Of a stretch of 64,000 nucleotides of DNA, positions 1 through 11,463 are shown piece by piece (position 1 is the stretch's first letter; the number at the start of each line of letters is the position of its first letter). The translations under genes and the position numbers were made by a program. The stretch is taken from contig JACVTC010000127.1 in NCBI GenBank assembly GCA_016946835.1, positions 341,001 to 405,000 of the forward strand. The letters are read 5' to 3'. Origin of the DNA: Neocallimastix lanati (nom. inval.) (Eukaryota; Neocallimastigomycota; Neocallimastigomycetes; Neocallimastigales; Neocallimastigaceae). The notes beneath the pieces are model-generated. The model worked only from the letters and a program-made list of their open reading frames with translations, ran no database searches and was not told the DNA's origin.

Positions 1-816
1 AAGTTCATCTTCAACGGAAGTAGCATTAAGTTTTGCAAGAATTTGAACGGCTTCTTCATCACGTCCCTTTGAACATAACCATCTTGGAGATTTTGGAAGG
101 AAACTCATAAGGATGGCAAGAGCAATACCTGGAATAGCTTGTAAACAAAGAGCAAATCTCCATTCAAAATTACTAATTTGAGCATCTATTTTAGTTCTTG
201 GAGTATTTAAATCATTTGGCTTGATGTTAGTGAAATACCAAACAATGGCATTAATAATAGCAGCAATCACAATACCAAGCGTAATCATGAGTTGATAGCA
301 AGAAGCAAGAGTACCTCTAATTTTAGCAGGAGCTACTTCAGAAATATAAGTTGGACAGAGAACGGAATTACAACCAACGGAAAGACCAGTAATAAGACGA
401 CCAACAGCAATCATAATATAATTACGAATAGAAGAACCTTGTAAAATACCACCAATAGCAAAAATACAAGCACCAATCATAATTGTTTTTTGTCTTCCAT
501 ATTTTTCACCAAGATAAGAAGCTAAAAGAGCACCACAAAGAGCACCAAGCACGAAACTTGAAGTAATAAAACCTTCAATAAATGATTTACTATCAGTTGG
601 TTTTAAATCACGATAAAATGGAACCTTATCTTTAACAGACTTATCTTCAATATTTATACCATCAGCATTGAGTTTTGAACCATCCCAAGTACAAAGATTA
701 AAGAAAATACGGAAAGCATCCATAACAAGAACGACATTCATTACACCTACTTCATAACCGAAAAGAAGACCACCACAAGAAGCAGTAACAGCCACAAGAA
801 ATTGGAAACTATTCAT
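1..816 (-). CDS. MFS hexose transporter, array copy 1 (5' part; runs off the window)
   Basis: This is the N-terminal 272 residues of a major facilitator sugar transporter; the rest lies left of base 1. The start is the ATG at 816, and reading begins MNSFQFL as in the other copies. It covers the first six membrane segments, the GEKYGRQK loop (about residues 103-110), the family signature from GRLITG to KIRG (139-168) and PKSPRW (241-246). It differs from its neighbour (copy 2) in the loop after segment 5: KPND at 201 and Gln at 213, both shared only with copy 4 on the opposite strand. The family moves hexoses across the plasma membrane by proton symport or facilitated diffusion; which applies here cannot be read from sequence. 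No intron is seen. Confidence 0.93.
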   Translation of the reverse strand, partial: MNSFQFLVAVTASCGGLLFGYEVGVMNVVLVMDAFRIFFNLCTWDGSKLNADGINIEDKSVKDKVPFYRDLKPTDSKSFIEGFITSSFVLGALCGALLASYLGEKYGRQKTIMIGACIFAIGGILQGSSIRNYIMIAVGRLITGLSVGCNSVLCPTYISEVAPAKIRGTLASCYQLMITLGIVIAAIINAIVWYFTNIKPNDLNTPRTKIDAQISNFEWRFALCLQAIPGIALAILMSFLPKSPRWLCSKGRDEEAVQILAKLNATSVEDEL

Positions 817-1021
817 TTTCAAATTTTTTAATATTTTTTTTATTTATATATTTATTATTACTTAACTTAAAATATAGATTAATATTTTATATTTTATATA
901 ATGTTTATTAAAGTTTTAATAAATATTTTAATTAAAACAAAAATTTAATTTTTTAAATAATTATTTATATTTAAATAAAAATCTATATTAATAAATCTTT
1001 TTAAATATATTATTTTTATTT

Positions 1022-1052
<31 letters not shown>

Positions 1053-2257
1053 AATTTATTTTTATAGAAATTTATAATTATATTAAAATTATTATTTTTA
1101 TTATTCAAAATTATTTTCCATAAATTTTTTTAAGGAAAAAATATAAATTATTAAAAATTATAAACTTTCGTTTAATAATATTGAAAAAATTTTAATTAAA
1201 TATTAAATAATTAATAGTAACACAATAAAAAATTATCAAAAAAATAAAAAATGGATAATTTCAATATATTAAATTTTAATAAATACAGAAAAGGATAAAA
1301 ATTAAATTATTGTTTAATAAATAATAAAATAATTAAATTTTTTAAATTTTAATATAAATGTTCTTATACTAAAATAATACAATTATTATTATTATTATTT
1401 TTAAAATAAATAATTTTATTAAATAATTATTTATTTATTTATTATTTTTAAATCGGAATAAAATTTATAAATTAAATATATCTGAATAATTTAGTATAGT
1501 GTTGATTATATTGTTTCCCAATTTTATTCATTTTTATAATTTCGATATTATTTTATATTACTCTTTATTTAATTATTAAATACTAATAATGAAATATATT
1601 GTTTTTAATATGAAATATTATAACATTTTGAGGAAATTGTTTTAAAAAATTAATATAATATTATATTTTTCTTATATTTATTTTATAAGCCAAAAATTAA
1701 AAAAATTAAAGCTTGAAATAAATATACACTTTAAAGAATTACATATCTACTTTATGTATCAACTATATTAAAAAAAGGTAGAAGTAAAAAAAAAATAAAT
1801 TAAAGTTAAAAAAAAAAAAAAAAAAAAAAAGCAATATTTTAATTTTTATTATTTTTATTTTAAAAAAAAATTTTATTTATAAGTAATTTTTAGCTTTAAT
1901 TCTTTTTGATTTTTTTTTTTTTTAATTTAATATTAAATATATAAACATATATATATATATTTAATCTTTTAATTTTAATGTTTTTTATATAAATATTTCT
2001 TTATATATACATACAAATTTTTATATATGCTGTATTTTTATTTAATCATTTTTTGATAATAGTATTTAATAAGTATTTAAATTATTTTTTATTTATTTTT
2101 TATTTTTTATCTATAAATAAATACATATATTCTTTATTTTATTATAAAATATATTTATGATTATTTTATTCTATAAAAAATTTTTTATTTGCTAAATTTT
2201 AGTATTCAAAAATAAATTACGAATTAATTCCCAATTTATGATTAAATTTATTAATAT
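817..2257. other. Spacer between transporter copies 1 and 2
   Basis: About 1.4 kb of very AT-rich DNA without a credible gene. The right end holds the 3' flank of copy 2, and the left end the 5' flank of copy 1. Both flanks resemble those of other array members, so the duplicated unit is larger than the coding sequence. Contains A-runs near 1021-1045 and 1806-1830. Confidence 0.7.
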
Positions 2258-3799
2258 TTAAGCTTTACCAGCGGCTTTTCCAGACATCATAGCATCAACT
2301 TCTTCTAAGTTAAGTCCCTTGGATTCAACACAGAAGAAACTAGCGAAAAGGAAGGCAAGAAGACAACAGGTAGCAAAAAGAAGAAAACTTCTAGTACCCC
2401 ACATCTTCATGAGGGCTGGTCCAACAAAAGCAATAATCCAATTGTTGAAGAAGTTAGACATCGTACCAACGGCTGATCCTTTAACTCTAACACGAAGTGG
2501 GAAAATTTCAGATTGATAAACCCATGGTGTTGGTCCCCAAGTTGAAGCAAATGCAAATACATATAGGAAGACACTAATAACAGAAAGATATTTCCAGAAT
2601 TCACCTTTAGAAGTTTGAGTAGAAAATGCCCATGTTAAAATATGGAATATCATCATCATAATGGCACCAACGATTAATAAAGTTTTACGTCCAAACTTTT
2701 CAATTCCCCACATTCCTGGGAAAGTAGAAATGAAATTCACAAGATTATTAACGACAGGTAAAACAATGGTGGATAAGAATTTTGTGAAACCCATTTCATT
2801 ATAAATTTGAGATTGGTAATACATAATTACATTAACACCGGTCCATTGTTGGAAGAGTTGAATGAAGAAGACAACGAAAGTACGACGACGAATGACAGAA
2901 CTGAAAAGTTCAGCAACGGATGAAGAACCAGCAGCAACGGTAGCAGCAACATCTTCTTGAATAGCTTTGAGTTCACTTTGAACAAGTTCATCTTCAACGG
3001 AAGTAGCATTAAGTTTTGCAAGAATTTGAACGGCTTCTTCATCACGTCCCTTTGAACATAACCATCTTGGAGATTTTGGAAGGAAACTCATAAGGATAGC
3101 AAGAGCAATACCTGGAATAGCTTGTAAACAAAGAGCAAATCTCCATTCAAAATTACTAATTTCAGCATCTATTTTAGTTCTTGGAGTATTTAAATCATCT
3201 GGTTTGATGTTAGTGAAATACCAAACAATGGCATTAATAATAGCAGCAATTACAATACCAAGAGTAATCATGAGTTGATAACAAGAAGCAAGAGTACCTC
3301 TAATTTTAGCAGGAGCTACTTCAGAAATATAAGTTGGACAGAGGACAGAATTACAACCAACAGAAAGACCAGTAATAAGACGACCAACAGCAATCATAAT
3401 ATAATTACGAATAGAAGAACCTTGTAAAATACCACCAATAGCAAAAATACAAGCACCAATCATAATTGTTTTTTGTCTTCCATATTTTTCACCAAGATAA
3501 GAAGCTAAAAGAGCACCACAAAGAGCACCAAGAACGAAACTTGAAGTAATAAAACCTTCAATAAATGATTTACTATCAGTTGGTTTTAAATCACGATAAA
3601 ATGGAACCTTATCTTTAACAGACTTATCTTCAATATTTATACCATCAGCATTAAGTTTTGAACCATCCCAAGTACAAAGATTAAAGAAAATACGGAAAGC
3701 ATCCATGACGAGAACGACATTCATTACACCTACTTCATAACCGAAAAGAAGACCACCACAAGAAGCAGTAACAGCCACAAGAAATTGGAAACTATTCAT
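2258..3799 (-). CDS. MFS hexose transporter, array copy 2
   Basis: A full-length 513-residue sugar porter of the major facilitator superfamily (TC 2.A.1.1 type), an integral plasma-membrane protein with about 12 predicted helices. Visible motifs in order: GEKYGRQK (103-110), GRLITG...KIRG (139-168), PKSPRW (241-246), QLFQQWTG (314-321, the sugar-binding helix 7 motif), FGRKT (369-373), GPTPWVYQSEIFP (422-434) and a VESKG ending (491-495) that stands for the usual PETKG. The tail ends GKAAGKA. It carries Asn40, Ile54, Asp70, Asp201, Glu213, Glu269 and GluPhe at 400-401. The ATG at 3799 is the first in frame and aligns with all the other copies. It is intronless, and its 3' flank resembles the 3' flanks of copies 4-6. 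Confidence 0.96.
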   Translation of the reverse strand: MNSFQFLVAVTASCGGLLFGYEVGVMNVVLVMDAFRIFFNLCTWDGSKLNADGINIEDKSVKDKVPFYRDLKPTDSKSFIEGFITSSFVLGALCGALLASYLGEKYGRQKTIMIGACIFAIGGILQGSSIRNYIMIAVGRLITGLSVGCNSVLCPTYISEVAPAKIRGTLASCYQLMITLGIVIAAIINAIVWYFTNIKPDDLNTPRTKIDAEISNFEWRFALCLQAIPGIALAILMSFLPKSPRWLCSKGRDEEAVQILAKLNATSVEDELVQSELKAIQEDVAATVAAGSSSVAELFSSVIRRRTFVVFFIQLFQQWTGVNVIMYYQSQIYNEMGFTKFLSTIVLPVVNNLVNFISTFPGMWGIEKFGRKTLLIVGAIMMMIFHILTWAFSTQTSKGEFWKYLSVISVFLYVFAFASTWGPTPWVYQSEIFPLRVRVKGSAVGTMSNFFNNWIIAFVGPALMKMWGTRSFLLFATCCLLAFLFASFFCVESKGLNLEEVDAMMSGKAAGKA

Positions 3800-5433
3800 T
3801 TTCGAATTTATTAAATAATTTATTTATTTATTTATTTATTTAAGTTAAATTTAAATTAATATTTTATGTTTTATATAATGTTTTATTAAAGTTTTAATAA
3901 TTATTAATTAATACAAAATTATAATTAAATAAATCTATATTAATATATCTTTTAAATATATTATTTATAATTTTTTTTTAAAAAAAAAAAGAAAAAATTT
4001 TTATTTTTTTATAGTAATTTATAAAAATATTAATGTTATTATATTTATTATTCAATATTATTTTCCATAAAATTTTTTAGGAAAAAAAAATAATAATTAA
4101 AAATTACAAAATTTCGTTTAATAAATAATTACAATTGAAAATATTTTAATTAAATATTAAATAGTAATTAATAGTAACACAATAAAAAAATATCAAAAAA
4201 ATAAAAAATGGATAATTTCAATATATTAAATTTTTATAAATTCGGAAAAGGAGAAAAATAAAATTATTGTTTAATAAATAATAAAATAATTAAATTTTTT
4301 AAATTTTAATATAAATATCTTTTAATGAAATAATACAATTTTTATTATTATTATTATTATAATTATTATTTTTAAAACTAATTAATTTTATTATATAATT
4401 AAAATAACATTTATTTATTTATTTTTTTAAATCTGAATATAATTTTATAATTAAATTTTACATTTAAAAACTTTATTATATGATTAATTATGTTGTTACC
4501 TAATTTTATCTTTTATTATAATTTTGATATTAATTTAAATTATTATTTATTTTATCCTTTATTTTAATTTCGATATTAATTTAAATTATTATTTATGTAA
4601 TGATTTAAATATTAATAATGAAATTTAATATTTTTAATATTAAATATAATAAAATTTTGAAGAAATTGATTTATAAAAATTAATATAAAATTATATTTTT
4701 GTTATATTTATTTATAAGCCAAAAATTAAAAAAAAAAAAAAGAAAAAACTTGAAATAAATATAGAATTTAAAGAATCATAAAATATCCACTTTATGTATC
4801 AATTATATCAAATAAAAAAAAGACAAAAGTAAAAATATAAATTAGATTAAAAAAAAAAAAAAATTAAAGTTAAAAAATAAATAGATTAAAAAAAAAAGTA
4901 ATAGAAGTAAAATAAAATAAATAAAATAATAATAACATAAATAAATATTAAATAAATATTAATTATTCATATTGTATATCAAATACATTATATTAAAATA
5001 TTAAAAAAGAAATTAATAAAACCTGAAAAAAAAAGAATAGAAAAAAAAAGCAATATTTTAATTATTATATATTTTTTATAATTTATTTTATTTAAAATAG
5101 TTTTTATTTTTATTTCTTTTAATTTTTTTTTTTTTAATTTAATATTCATTATACAAACATATATATATTTAATTTTTTTTTACAAAGTTATTTTTATTAA
5201 TTTTTTTTTATATACAAAAATTTATATTTATATAATATTTTTATTTAATTGTTTATTTTGATAGTATTTAATAGATATTTAAATTTTTTCTATAATTCAA
5301 TATATATTCTATTAGAAGATATATATTTTAATATTTTATTTTATAAAATTATTATTTTTTTAATTACTAAATATTAAAGTAATCAAAAATGAATTATGAA
5401 CTAAGTTCATTTGTTATTATAAATTATTGTAAT
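3800..5433. other. Spacer between transporter copies 2 and 3
   Basis: About 1.6 kb of AT-rich DNA with A-runs (near 4728-4740 and 4850-4862) and no gene. Much of it matches spacer 817-2257 in order, so the copies arose as whole units with flanks. Confidence 0.7.
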
Positions 5434-6975
5434 TTAAGCCTTTCCAGCGGCTTTTCCAGACATCATAGCATCAACTTCTTCTAAATTAAGTCCCTTGGAT
5501 TCAACACAGAAGAAACTGGCGAAAAGGAAGGCAAGAAGACAACAGGTAGCAAAAAGAAGAAAACTTCTAGTACCCCACATCTTCATGAGGGCTGGTCCAA
5601 CAAAAGCAATAATCCAATTGTTGAAGAAGTTAGACATCGTACCAACTGCTGATCCTTTAACTCTAACACGAAGTGGGAAAATTTCAGATTGATAAACCCA
5701 TGGTGTTGGTCCCCAAGTTGAAGCAAAGGCAAATACATATAGGAAGACACTAATAACGGAAAGATATTTCCAGAATTCACCTTTAGAAGTTTGAGTAGAA
5801 AATGCCCATGTTAAAATATGGAATATCATCATCATAATGGCACCAACGATTAATAAAGTTTTACGTCCAAACTTTTCAATTCCCCACATTCCTGGGAAAG
5901 TAGAAATGAAATTCACAAGATTATTAACGACAGGTAAAACAATGGTGGATAAGAATTTTGTGAAACCCATTTCATTATAAATTTGAGATTGGTAATACAT
6001 AATTACATTAACACCGGTCCATTGTTGGAAGAGTTGAATGAAAAAGACAACGAAAGTACGACGACGAATAACTGAACTGAAAAGTTCAACAACGGATGAA
6101 GAACCAGCAGCAACGGTAGCAGCAACATCTTCTTGAATAGCTCTGAGTTCACTTTGAACAAGTTCATCTTCAACGGAAGTAGCATTAAGTTTTGCAAGAA
6201 TTTGAACGGCTTCTTCATCACGTCCTTTTGAACATAACCATCTTGGAGATTTTGGAAGGAAACTCATAAGGATAGCAAGAGCAATACCTGGAATAGCTTG
6301 TAAACAAAGAGCAAATCTCCATTCAAAATTACTAATTTCAGCATCTATTTTAGTTCTTGGAGTATTTAAATCATCTGGCTTAATATTAGTGAAATACCAA
6401 ACAATGGCATTAATAATAGCAGCAATCACAATACCAAGAGTAATCATGAGTTGATAACAAGAAGCAAGAGTACCTCTAATTTTAGCAGGAGCTACTTCAG
6501 AAATATAAGTTGGACAGAGAACGGAATTACAACCAACGGAAAGACCAGTAATAAGACGACCAACAGCAATCATAATATAATTACGAATAGAAGAACCTTG
6601 TAAAATACCACCAATAGCAAAAATACAAGCACCAATCATAATTGTTTTTTGTCTTCCATATTTTTCACCAAGATAAGAAGCTAAAAGAGCACCACAAAGA
6701 GCACCAAGCACGAAACTTGAAGTAATAAAACCTTCAATAAATGACTTACTATCGGTTGGTTTTAAATCACGATAAAATGGAACCTTATCTTTAACAGACT
6801 TATCTTCAATATTTACACCATCAGCATTAAGTTTTGAACCATCCCAAGTACATAGATTAAAGAAAATACGGAAAGCATCCATAACAAGAACGACATTCAT
6901 TACACCTACTTCATAACCGAAAAGAAGACCACCACAAGAAGCAGTAACAGCCACAAGAAATTGGAAACTATTCAT
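5434..6975 (-). CDS. MFS hexose transporter, array copy 3
   Basis: A full-length 513-residue transporter of the same family and motif order as copy 2. The ATG at 6975 is preferred; a TTG two codons upstream would add MK but is not a normal fungal start. It has Val54, Arg278 and Val296. The last two are private to this copy, while Val54 is shared only with copy 4 across the divergent spacer. GluPhe stands at 400-401 as in copies 2 and 6. It is the innermost minus-strand copy and faces copy 4 head to head. No frame break or intron is present, so it is likely functional. Confidence 0.96.
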   Translation of the reverse strand: MNSFQFLVAVTASCGGLLFGYEVGVMNVVLVMDAFRIFFNLCTWDGSKLNADGVNIEDKSVKDKVPFYRDLKPTDSKSFIEGFITSSFVLGALCGALLASYLGEKYGRQKTIMIGACIFAIGGILQGSSIRNYIMIAVGRLITGLSVGCNSVLCPTYISEVAPAKIRGTLASCYQLMITLGIVIAAIINAIVWYFTNIKPDDLNTPRTKIDAEISNFEWRFALCLQAIPGIALAILMSFLPKSPRWLCSKGRDEEAVQILAKLNATSVEDELVQSELRAIQEDVAATVAAGSSSVVELFSSVIRRRTFVVFFIQLFQQWTGVNVIMYYQSQIYNEMGFTKFLSTIVLPVVNNLVNFISTFPGMWGIEKFGRKTLLIVGAIMMMIFHILTWAFSTQTSKGEFWKYLSVISVFLYVFAFASTWGPTPWVYQSEIFPLRVRVKGSAVGTMSNFFNNWIIAFVGPALMKMWGTRSFLLFATCCLLAFLFASFFCVESKGLNLEEVDAMMSGKAAGKA

Positions 6976-7759
6976 TTTCAAATTTTTTAAATAATTTTTT
7001 AATATTATTATGTTTATTAATTTATTTATCTTATTAATTTATTAATTTAGTTTAATAATTTATCTTATATTGCTATTTATGTTATATAAGTATTAATTTT
7101 TATTAAAATTTTATTTTAGTTATTTATGTTATATTTTTTATTGAAATTGAGTTAAAATTAATTATATATTAAAAGAGTTTTTTATTTTTAGTATTTTAAA
7201 ATCGATTTTTTTTTTTTTTTAAATTGTATTATATTGAAAATTTAAAGTAAAATTTCCTTTTTTTTATAAATATTTATATTTATTAAAAATTATAAATACA
7301 TTAATAAATGTATGTAAAAATAAAAAAATATAGGGTATTTAGTAATTTTAATTAAATTTATTAAAATTTCAATATAATAATAGATTAATATATATTAATA
7401 AAAATTCAAAAAAAAGTAATTTCTGATATAAATTTATAATAAAATAAATAATATATATAATATATAAATTGATATTTAAATCGTAAAAAAATTATAAAAA
7501 TAATAATTATTGTTAAATTCAATATAGTAATTAAAGTTATTAATATTTCATTATAATTTTGTGTAAAATTTTCCTTTATAATATCTTTTTATTAATGTTT
7601 AAAGTTTATATTATTTAATTTTTTTATAAATTTAATTAATAACTTGTATAAATTTAATATATAAAAAAATTTTTTTTTTTTAAACAGACTGATCATACAT
7701 ATTAAAGTATATTAATATTCACTATTCACTAATTAAAATAAATAATTAAATTTAAAAAA

Positions 7760-7791
<32 letters not shown>

Positions 7792-9921
7792 ACCATGAAT
7801 AAAAGCCATAAAATTAATAATTCATCATAAGACTATGGGTACAAGTGGAAATAAATGCTATAGACTGCTTAATTATTATATAAAATTATTTAATTACAAA
7901 TATTATCTTTGTAAAAGTTTTAAATTAATAATTATTAGAAAAATAGTTTTTTTTAATTGTACCTATTAACATAAATTTAGTTTATATAAAATATTAAAGA
8001 TTTTTTTTCAAAATATTTTGTAGATATTTAATAGATATTAATTGTTATGAAAAAAAGATAGATAATTAAATATTTTTTAAATCAATGATATTACCTTCAA
8101 TGTAAATTCTAATTAAATGAATATGACGAAAATATTAAAAATTAAAAAAATTAATATAATGAACAATAAAGAGTATAAATAATTTTCCTTTTCATATTAT
8201 TAATTATTTAATTATTGCCGTTATAATAAAAAATGGGTATTTTGTGTATTTTTCTATAAAAATTTTCGTTGATATTACCCAAAATATAAATGTTTCATTG
8301 TTTTTTAATTGATTAAAAAAAAAAAAAATACCAAAAATTCTTTTTTTATCGAAATATTAATATTTAAAGTTTATTATTTTGGAAAATTATTAAAATTTTA
8401 AAATATATTTATATATATTATAATTTTAATAAAAATATTTGAATTTCAAAAAATTAATCTGCCACTTCTATATATAATTAATTTTAATAATTTTTAATTC
8501 CTTTTAAATTATTAAATTTTTAAATTTTTAATATATTTTTTAATTATTAAGTTTTTTAAATTTTAATTTAAAATAATATTTTAATCTTTTTCATATATTT
8601 TTTGACTACATAAAGTAATAAATTAAATGTTTATTTTTTTTTTCTTAACTTATTCACCATTATTATTTTATAATTCATACAATTGACATTATTATTTCAT
8701 TCTTGTTGGAAAATATTAAAACTTTAATCATTTACCATAAAATAAATTATAGATACTTTAAATAATTTATTAAAACAAATTTATATATTTAATTGAAAAT
8801 AATAATATAATACAAATTTACTTTGTTTATAACCTAATTAATAAAAATCATTCAATAATAAAAATGTCTATTATAATTTTCAAAAGAATTTTAAATAAAA
8901 TAGAGTCCTCATCAATTTTTTCTCTATTTACTTTTAATAAATCTATATTATAATTCATGATAAAATTTATAATTAAAAATAATACAATAATATATAAAAT
9001 ATGTATAAAAATTACTATTATTAATTATTTTTTATTTCTTTTCTTTTTTTCTCTTTTTTTTTTTTTTTTTTTATTTATTTATTTTTATTAAATATTTTTA
9101 CAATATTATATATATTATATATTGGTTTATTAATTTATTTTTATTATTATTATTCTTTTTATTCTTTTTGCAAATGACGTAAACTCAGTGATCATATTGT
9201 ATTTATTTTTATAATAATTATTAAAGTTTATAATTATATTATATATATATATATTTCTGTATAAAATTATTTAAAAAAATTTTTTTTTATAAAACAATGT
9301 AACAAAGAAAAAAATATATTTTACATTCTTTTTATTAAATTATTTTCGATAAATTTAATTTAAGAATTATATTAATATTTAAATTTTATAATTATTTAGT
9401 AAAACACATTAATTTTATTCTACATATATTTATATTAATATATATATATATATTTATTTTTATTTAATTATTAATCCCATTGTAAAAAAAAAATTAATTT
9501 TTATTTTAATAAATTATTATTATTTTAAATTAAGCATTATGTTTTATTATTTCTGTTCAAAAATTCAAAATTTCCGTAAAAATTTTATAATTTTATACCA
9601 AAATAATTAATAATAGTATTAATAATATTATTTATACTATTAATAATAATATATAATATAATTAATAAATTATAATGTTATCATATTTACTGAATAATAT
9701 TTATAAAAAATCTCTATAAATAGATCTAAATTTTCCTTCGATTTTTTGTTTAAAAAAAATTAATTATAATTTAAAAAATAAATTATTTTTAAAATAATAA
9801 TTAATAAATAATTATATAAATATAATATATAGTTTTTATATTAAATTATATAAAATAATAATTTAAGTTTAATAAAAATAAATAAAAAGAAATAATAAAA
9901 AATTATTTAAAAAATTTGAAA
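6976..9921. promoter_or_regulatory. Divergent spacer between the two arms of the transporter array
   Basis: About 2.9 kb between divergently transcribed copies 3 and 4, at the centre of the inverted array. It must hold both promoters. It is extremely AT-rich, with an (AAAT)-type run near 7758-7792, T-runs near 9057-9072, and a slightly more complex patch at 7790-7880. No long open frame or recognised regulator site was found. It is about twice the length of the tandem spacers. Confidence 0.5.
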
Positions 9922-11463
9922 ATGAATAGTTTCCAATTTCTTGTGGCTGTTACTGCTTCTTGTGGTGGTCTTCTTTTCGGTTATGAAGTAGGTGTAATGA
10001 ATGTCGTTCTCGTTATGGACGCTTTCCGTATTTTCTTTAATCTATGTACTTGGGATGGTTCAAAACTTAATGCTGATGGTGTAAATATTGAAGATAAGTC
10101 TGTTAAAGATAAGGTTCCATTTTATCGTGATTTAAAACCAACAGATAGTAAATCATTTGTTGAAGGTTTTATTACTTCAAGTTTCGTGCTTGGTGCTCTT
10201 TGTGGTGCTCTTTTAGCTTCTTATCTTGGTGAAAAATATGGAAGACAAAAAACAATTATGATTGGTGCTTGTATTTTTGCTATTGGTGGTATTTTACAAG
10301 GTTCTTCTATTCGTAATTATATTATGATTGCTGTTGGTCGTCTTATTACTGGTCTTTCCGTTGGTTGTAATTCCGTCCTCTGTCCAACTTATATTTCTGA
10401 AGTAGCTCCTGCTAAAATTAGAGGTACGCTTGCTTCTTGTTATCAACTCATGATCACGCTTGGTATTGTGATTGCTGCCATTATTAATGCCATTGTTTGG
10501 TATTTCACTAACATCAAACCAAATGATTTAAATACTCCAAGAACTAAAATTGATGCTCAAATTAGTAATTTTGAATGGAGATTTGCTCTTTGTTTACAAG
10601 CTATTCCAGGTATCGCTCTTGCTATCCTTATGAGTTTCCTTCCAAAATCTCCAAGATGGTTATGTTCAAAGGGACGTGATGAAGAAGCCGTTCAAATTCT
10701 TGCAAAACTTAATGCTACTTCCGTTGAAGATGAACTTGTTCAAAGTGAACTCAAAGCTATTCAAGAAGATGTTGCTGCTACCGTTGCTGCTGGTTCTTCA
10801 TCCGTTGCTGAACTTTTCAGTTCAGTTATTCGTCGTCGTACTTTCGTTGTCTTTTTCATTCAACTCTTCCAACAATGGACCGGTGTTAATGTAATTATGT
10901 ATTACCAATCTCAAATTTATAATGAAATGGGTTTCACAAAATTCTTATCCACCATTGTTTTACCTGTCGTTAATAATCTTGTGAATTTCATTTCTACTTT
11001 CCCAGGAATGTGGGGAATTGAAAAGTTTGGACGTAAAACTTTATTAATCGTTGGTGCCATTATGATGATGATATTCCATATTTTAACATGGGCATTTTCT
11101 ACTCAAACTTCTAAAGGTGCACTCTGGAAATATCTTTCAGTTATTAGTGTTTTCTTATATGTATTTGCCTTTGCTTCAACTTGGGGACCAACTCCATGGG
11201 TTTATCAATCTGAAATTTTCCCACTTCGTGTTAGAGTTAAAGGATCAGCAGTTGGTACAATGTCTAACTTCTTCAACAATTGGATTATTGCTTTTGTTGG
11301 ACCAGCCCTCATGAAGATGTGGGGTACTAGAAGTTTTCTTCTCTTTGCTACCTGTTGTCTTCTTGCCTTCCTTTTCGCCAGTTTCTTCTGTGTTGAATCC
11401 AAGGGACTTAACTTAGAAGAAGTTGATGCTATGATGTCTGGAAAAGCCGCTGGTAAAGCTTAA
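9922..11463 (+). CDS. MFS hexose transporter, array copy 4
   Basis: A full-length 513-residue sugar porter, first of the plus-strand arm, with the motif set of copy 2. The start is the ATG at 9922; an in-frame TTG at 9916 is rejected. It combines features found elsewhere: Val54 (copy 3), Asn201 and Gln213 (copy 1), and AlaLeu at 400-401 (copy 5). Val80 is its own. Such a mixture fits gene conversion with members of both arms. It is intronless and uninterrupted, and its 3' flank is conserved with copies 2, 5 and 6. Confidence 0.96.
   Translation: MNSFQFLVAVTASCGGLLFGYEVGVMNVVLVMDAFRIFFNLCTWDGSKLNADGVNIEDKSVKDKVPFYRDLKPTDSKSFVEGFITSSFVLGALCGALLASYLGEKYGRQKTIMIGACIFAIGGILQGSSIRNYIMIAVGRLITGLSVGCNSVLCPTYISEVAPAKIRGTLASCYQLMITLGIVIAAIINAIVWYFTNIKPNDLNTPRTKIDAQISNFEWRFALCLQAIPGIALAILMSFLPKSPRWLCSKGRDEEAVQILAKLNATSVEDELVQSELKAIQEDVAATVAAGSSSVAELFSSVIRRRTFVVFFIQLFQQWTGVNVIMYYQSQIYNEMGFTKFLSTIVLPVVNNLVNFISTFPGMWGIEKFGRKTLLIVGAIMMMIFHILTWAFSTQTSKGALWKYLSVISVFLYVFAFASTWGPTPWVYQSEIFPLRVRVKGSAVGTMSNFFNNWIIAFVGPALMKMWGTRSFLLFATCCLLAFLFASFFCVESKGLNLEEVDAMMSGKAAGKA

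Noticed and set aside
2319-2516. 65-codon basic frame (MDSTQKKLAKRKARRQQ) recurring opposite every transporter copy
   Set aside because: It is conserved only because the sense strand is; there is no independent start context or codon constraint. A real antisense product is not excluded but is unsupported.
9916-9921. TTG starts two codons upstream of the transporter ATG
   Set aside because: Fungal nuclear genes start at ATG, and copy 2 lacks the in-frame TTG extension, so the ATG is used for all.
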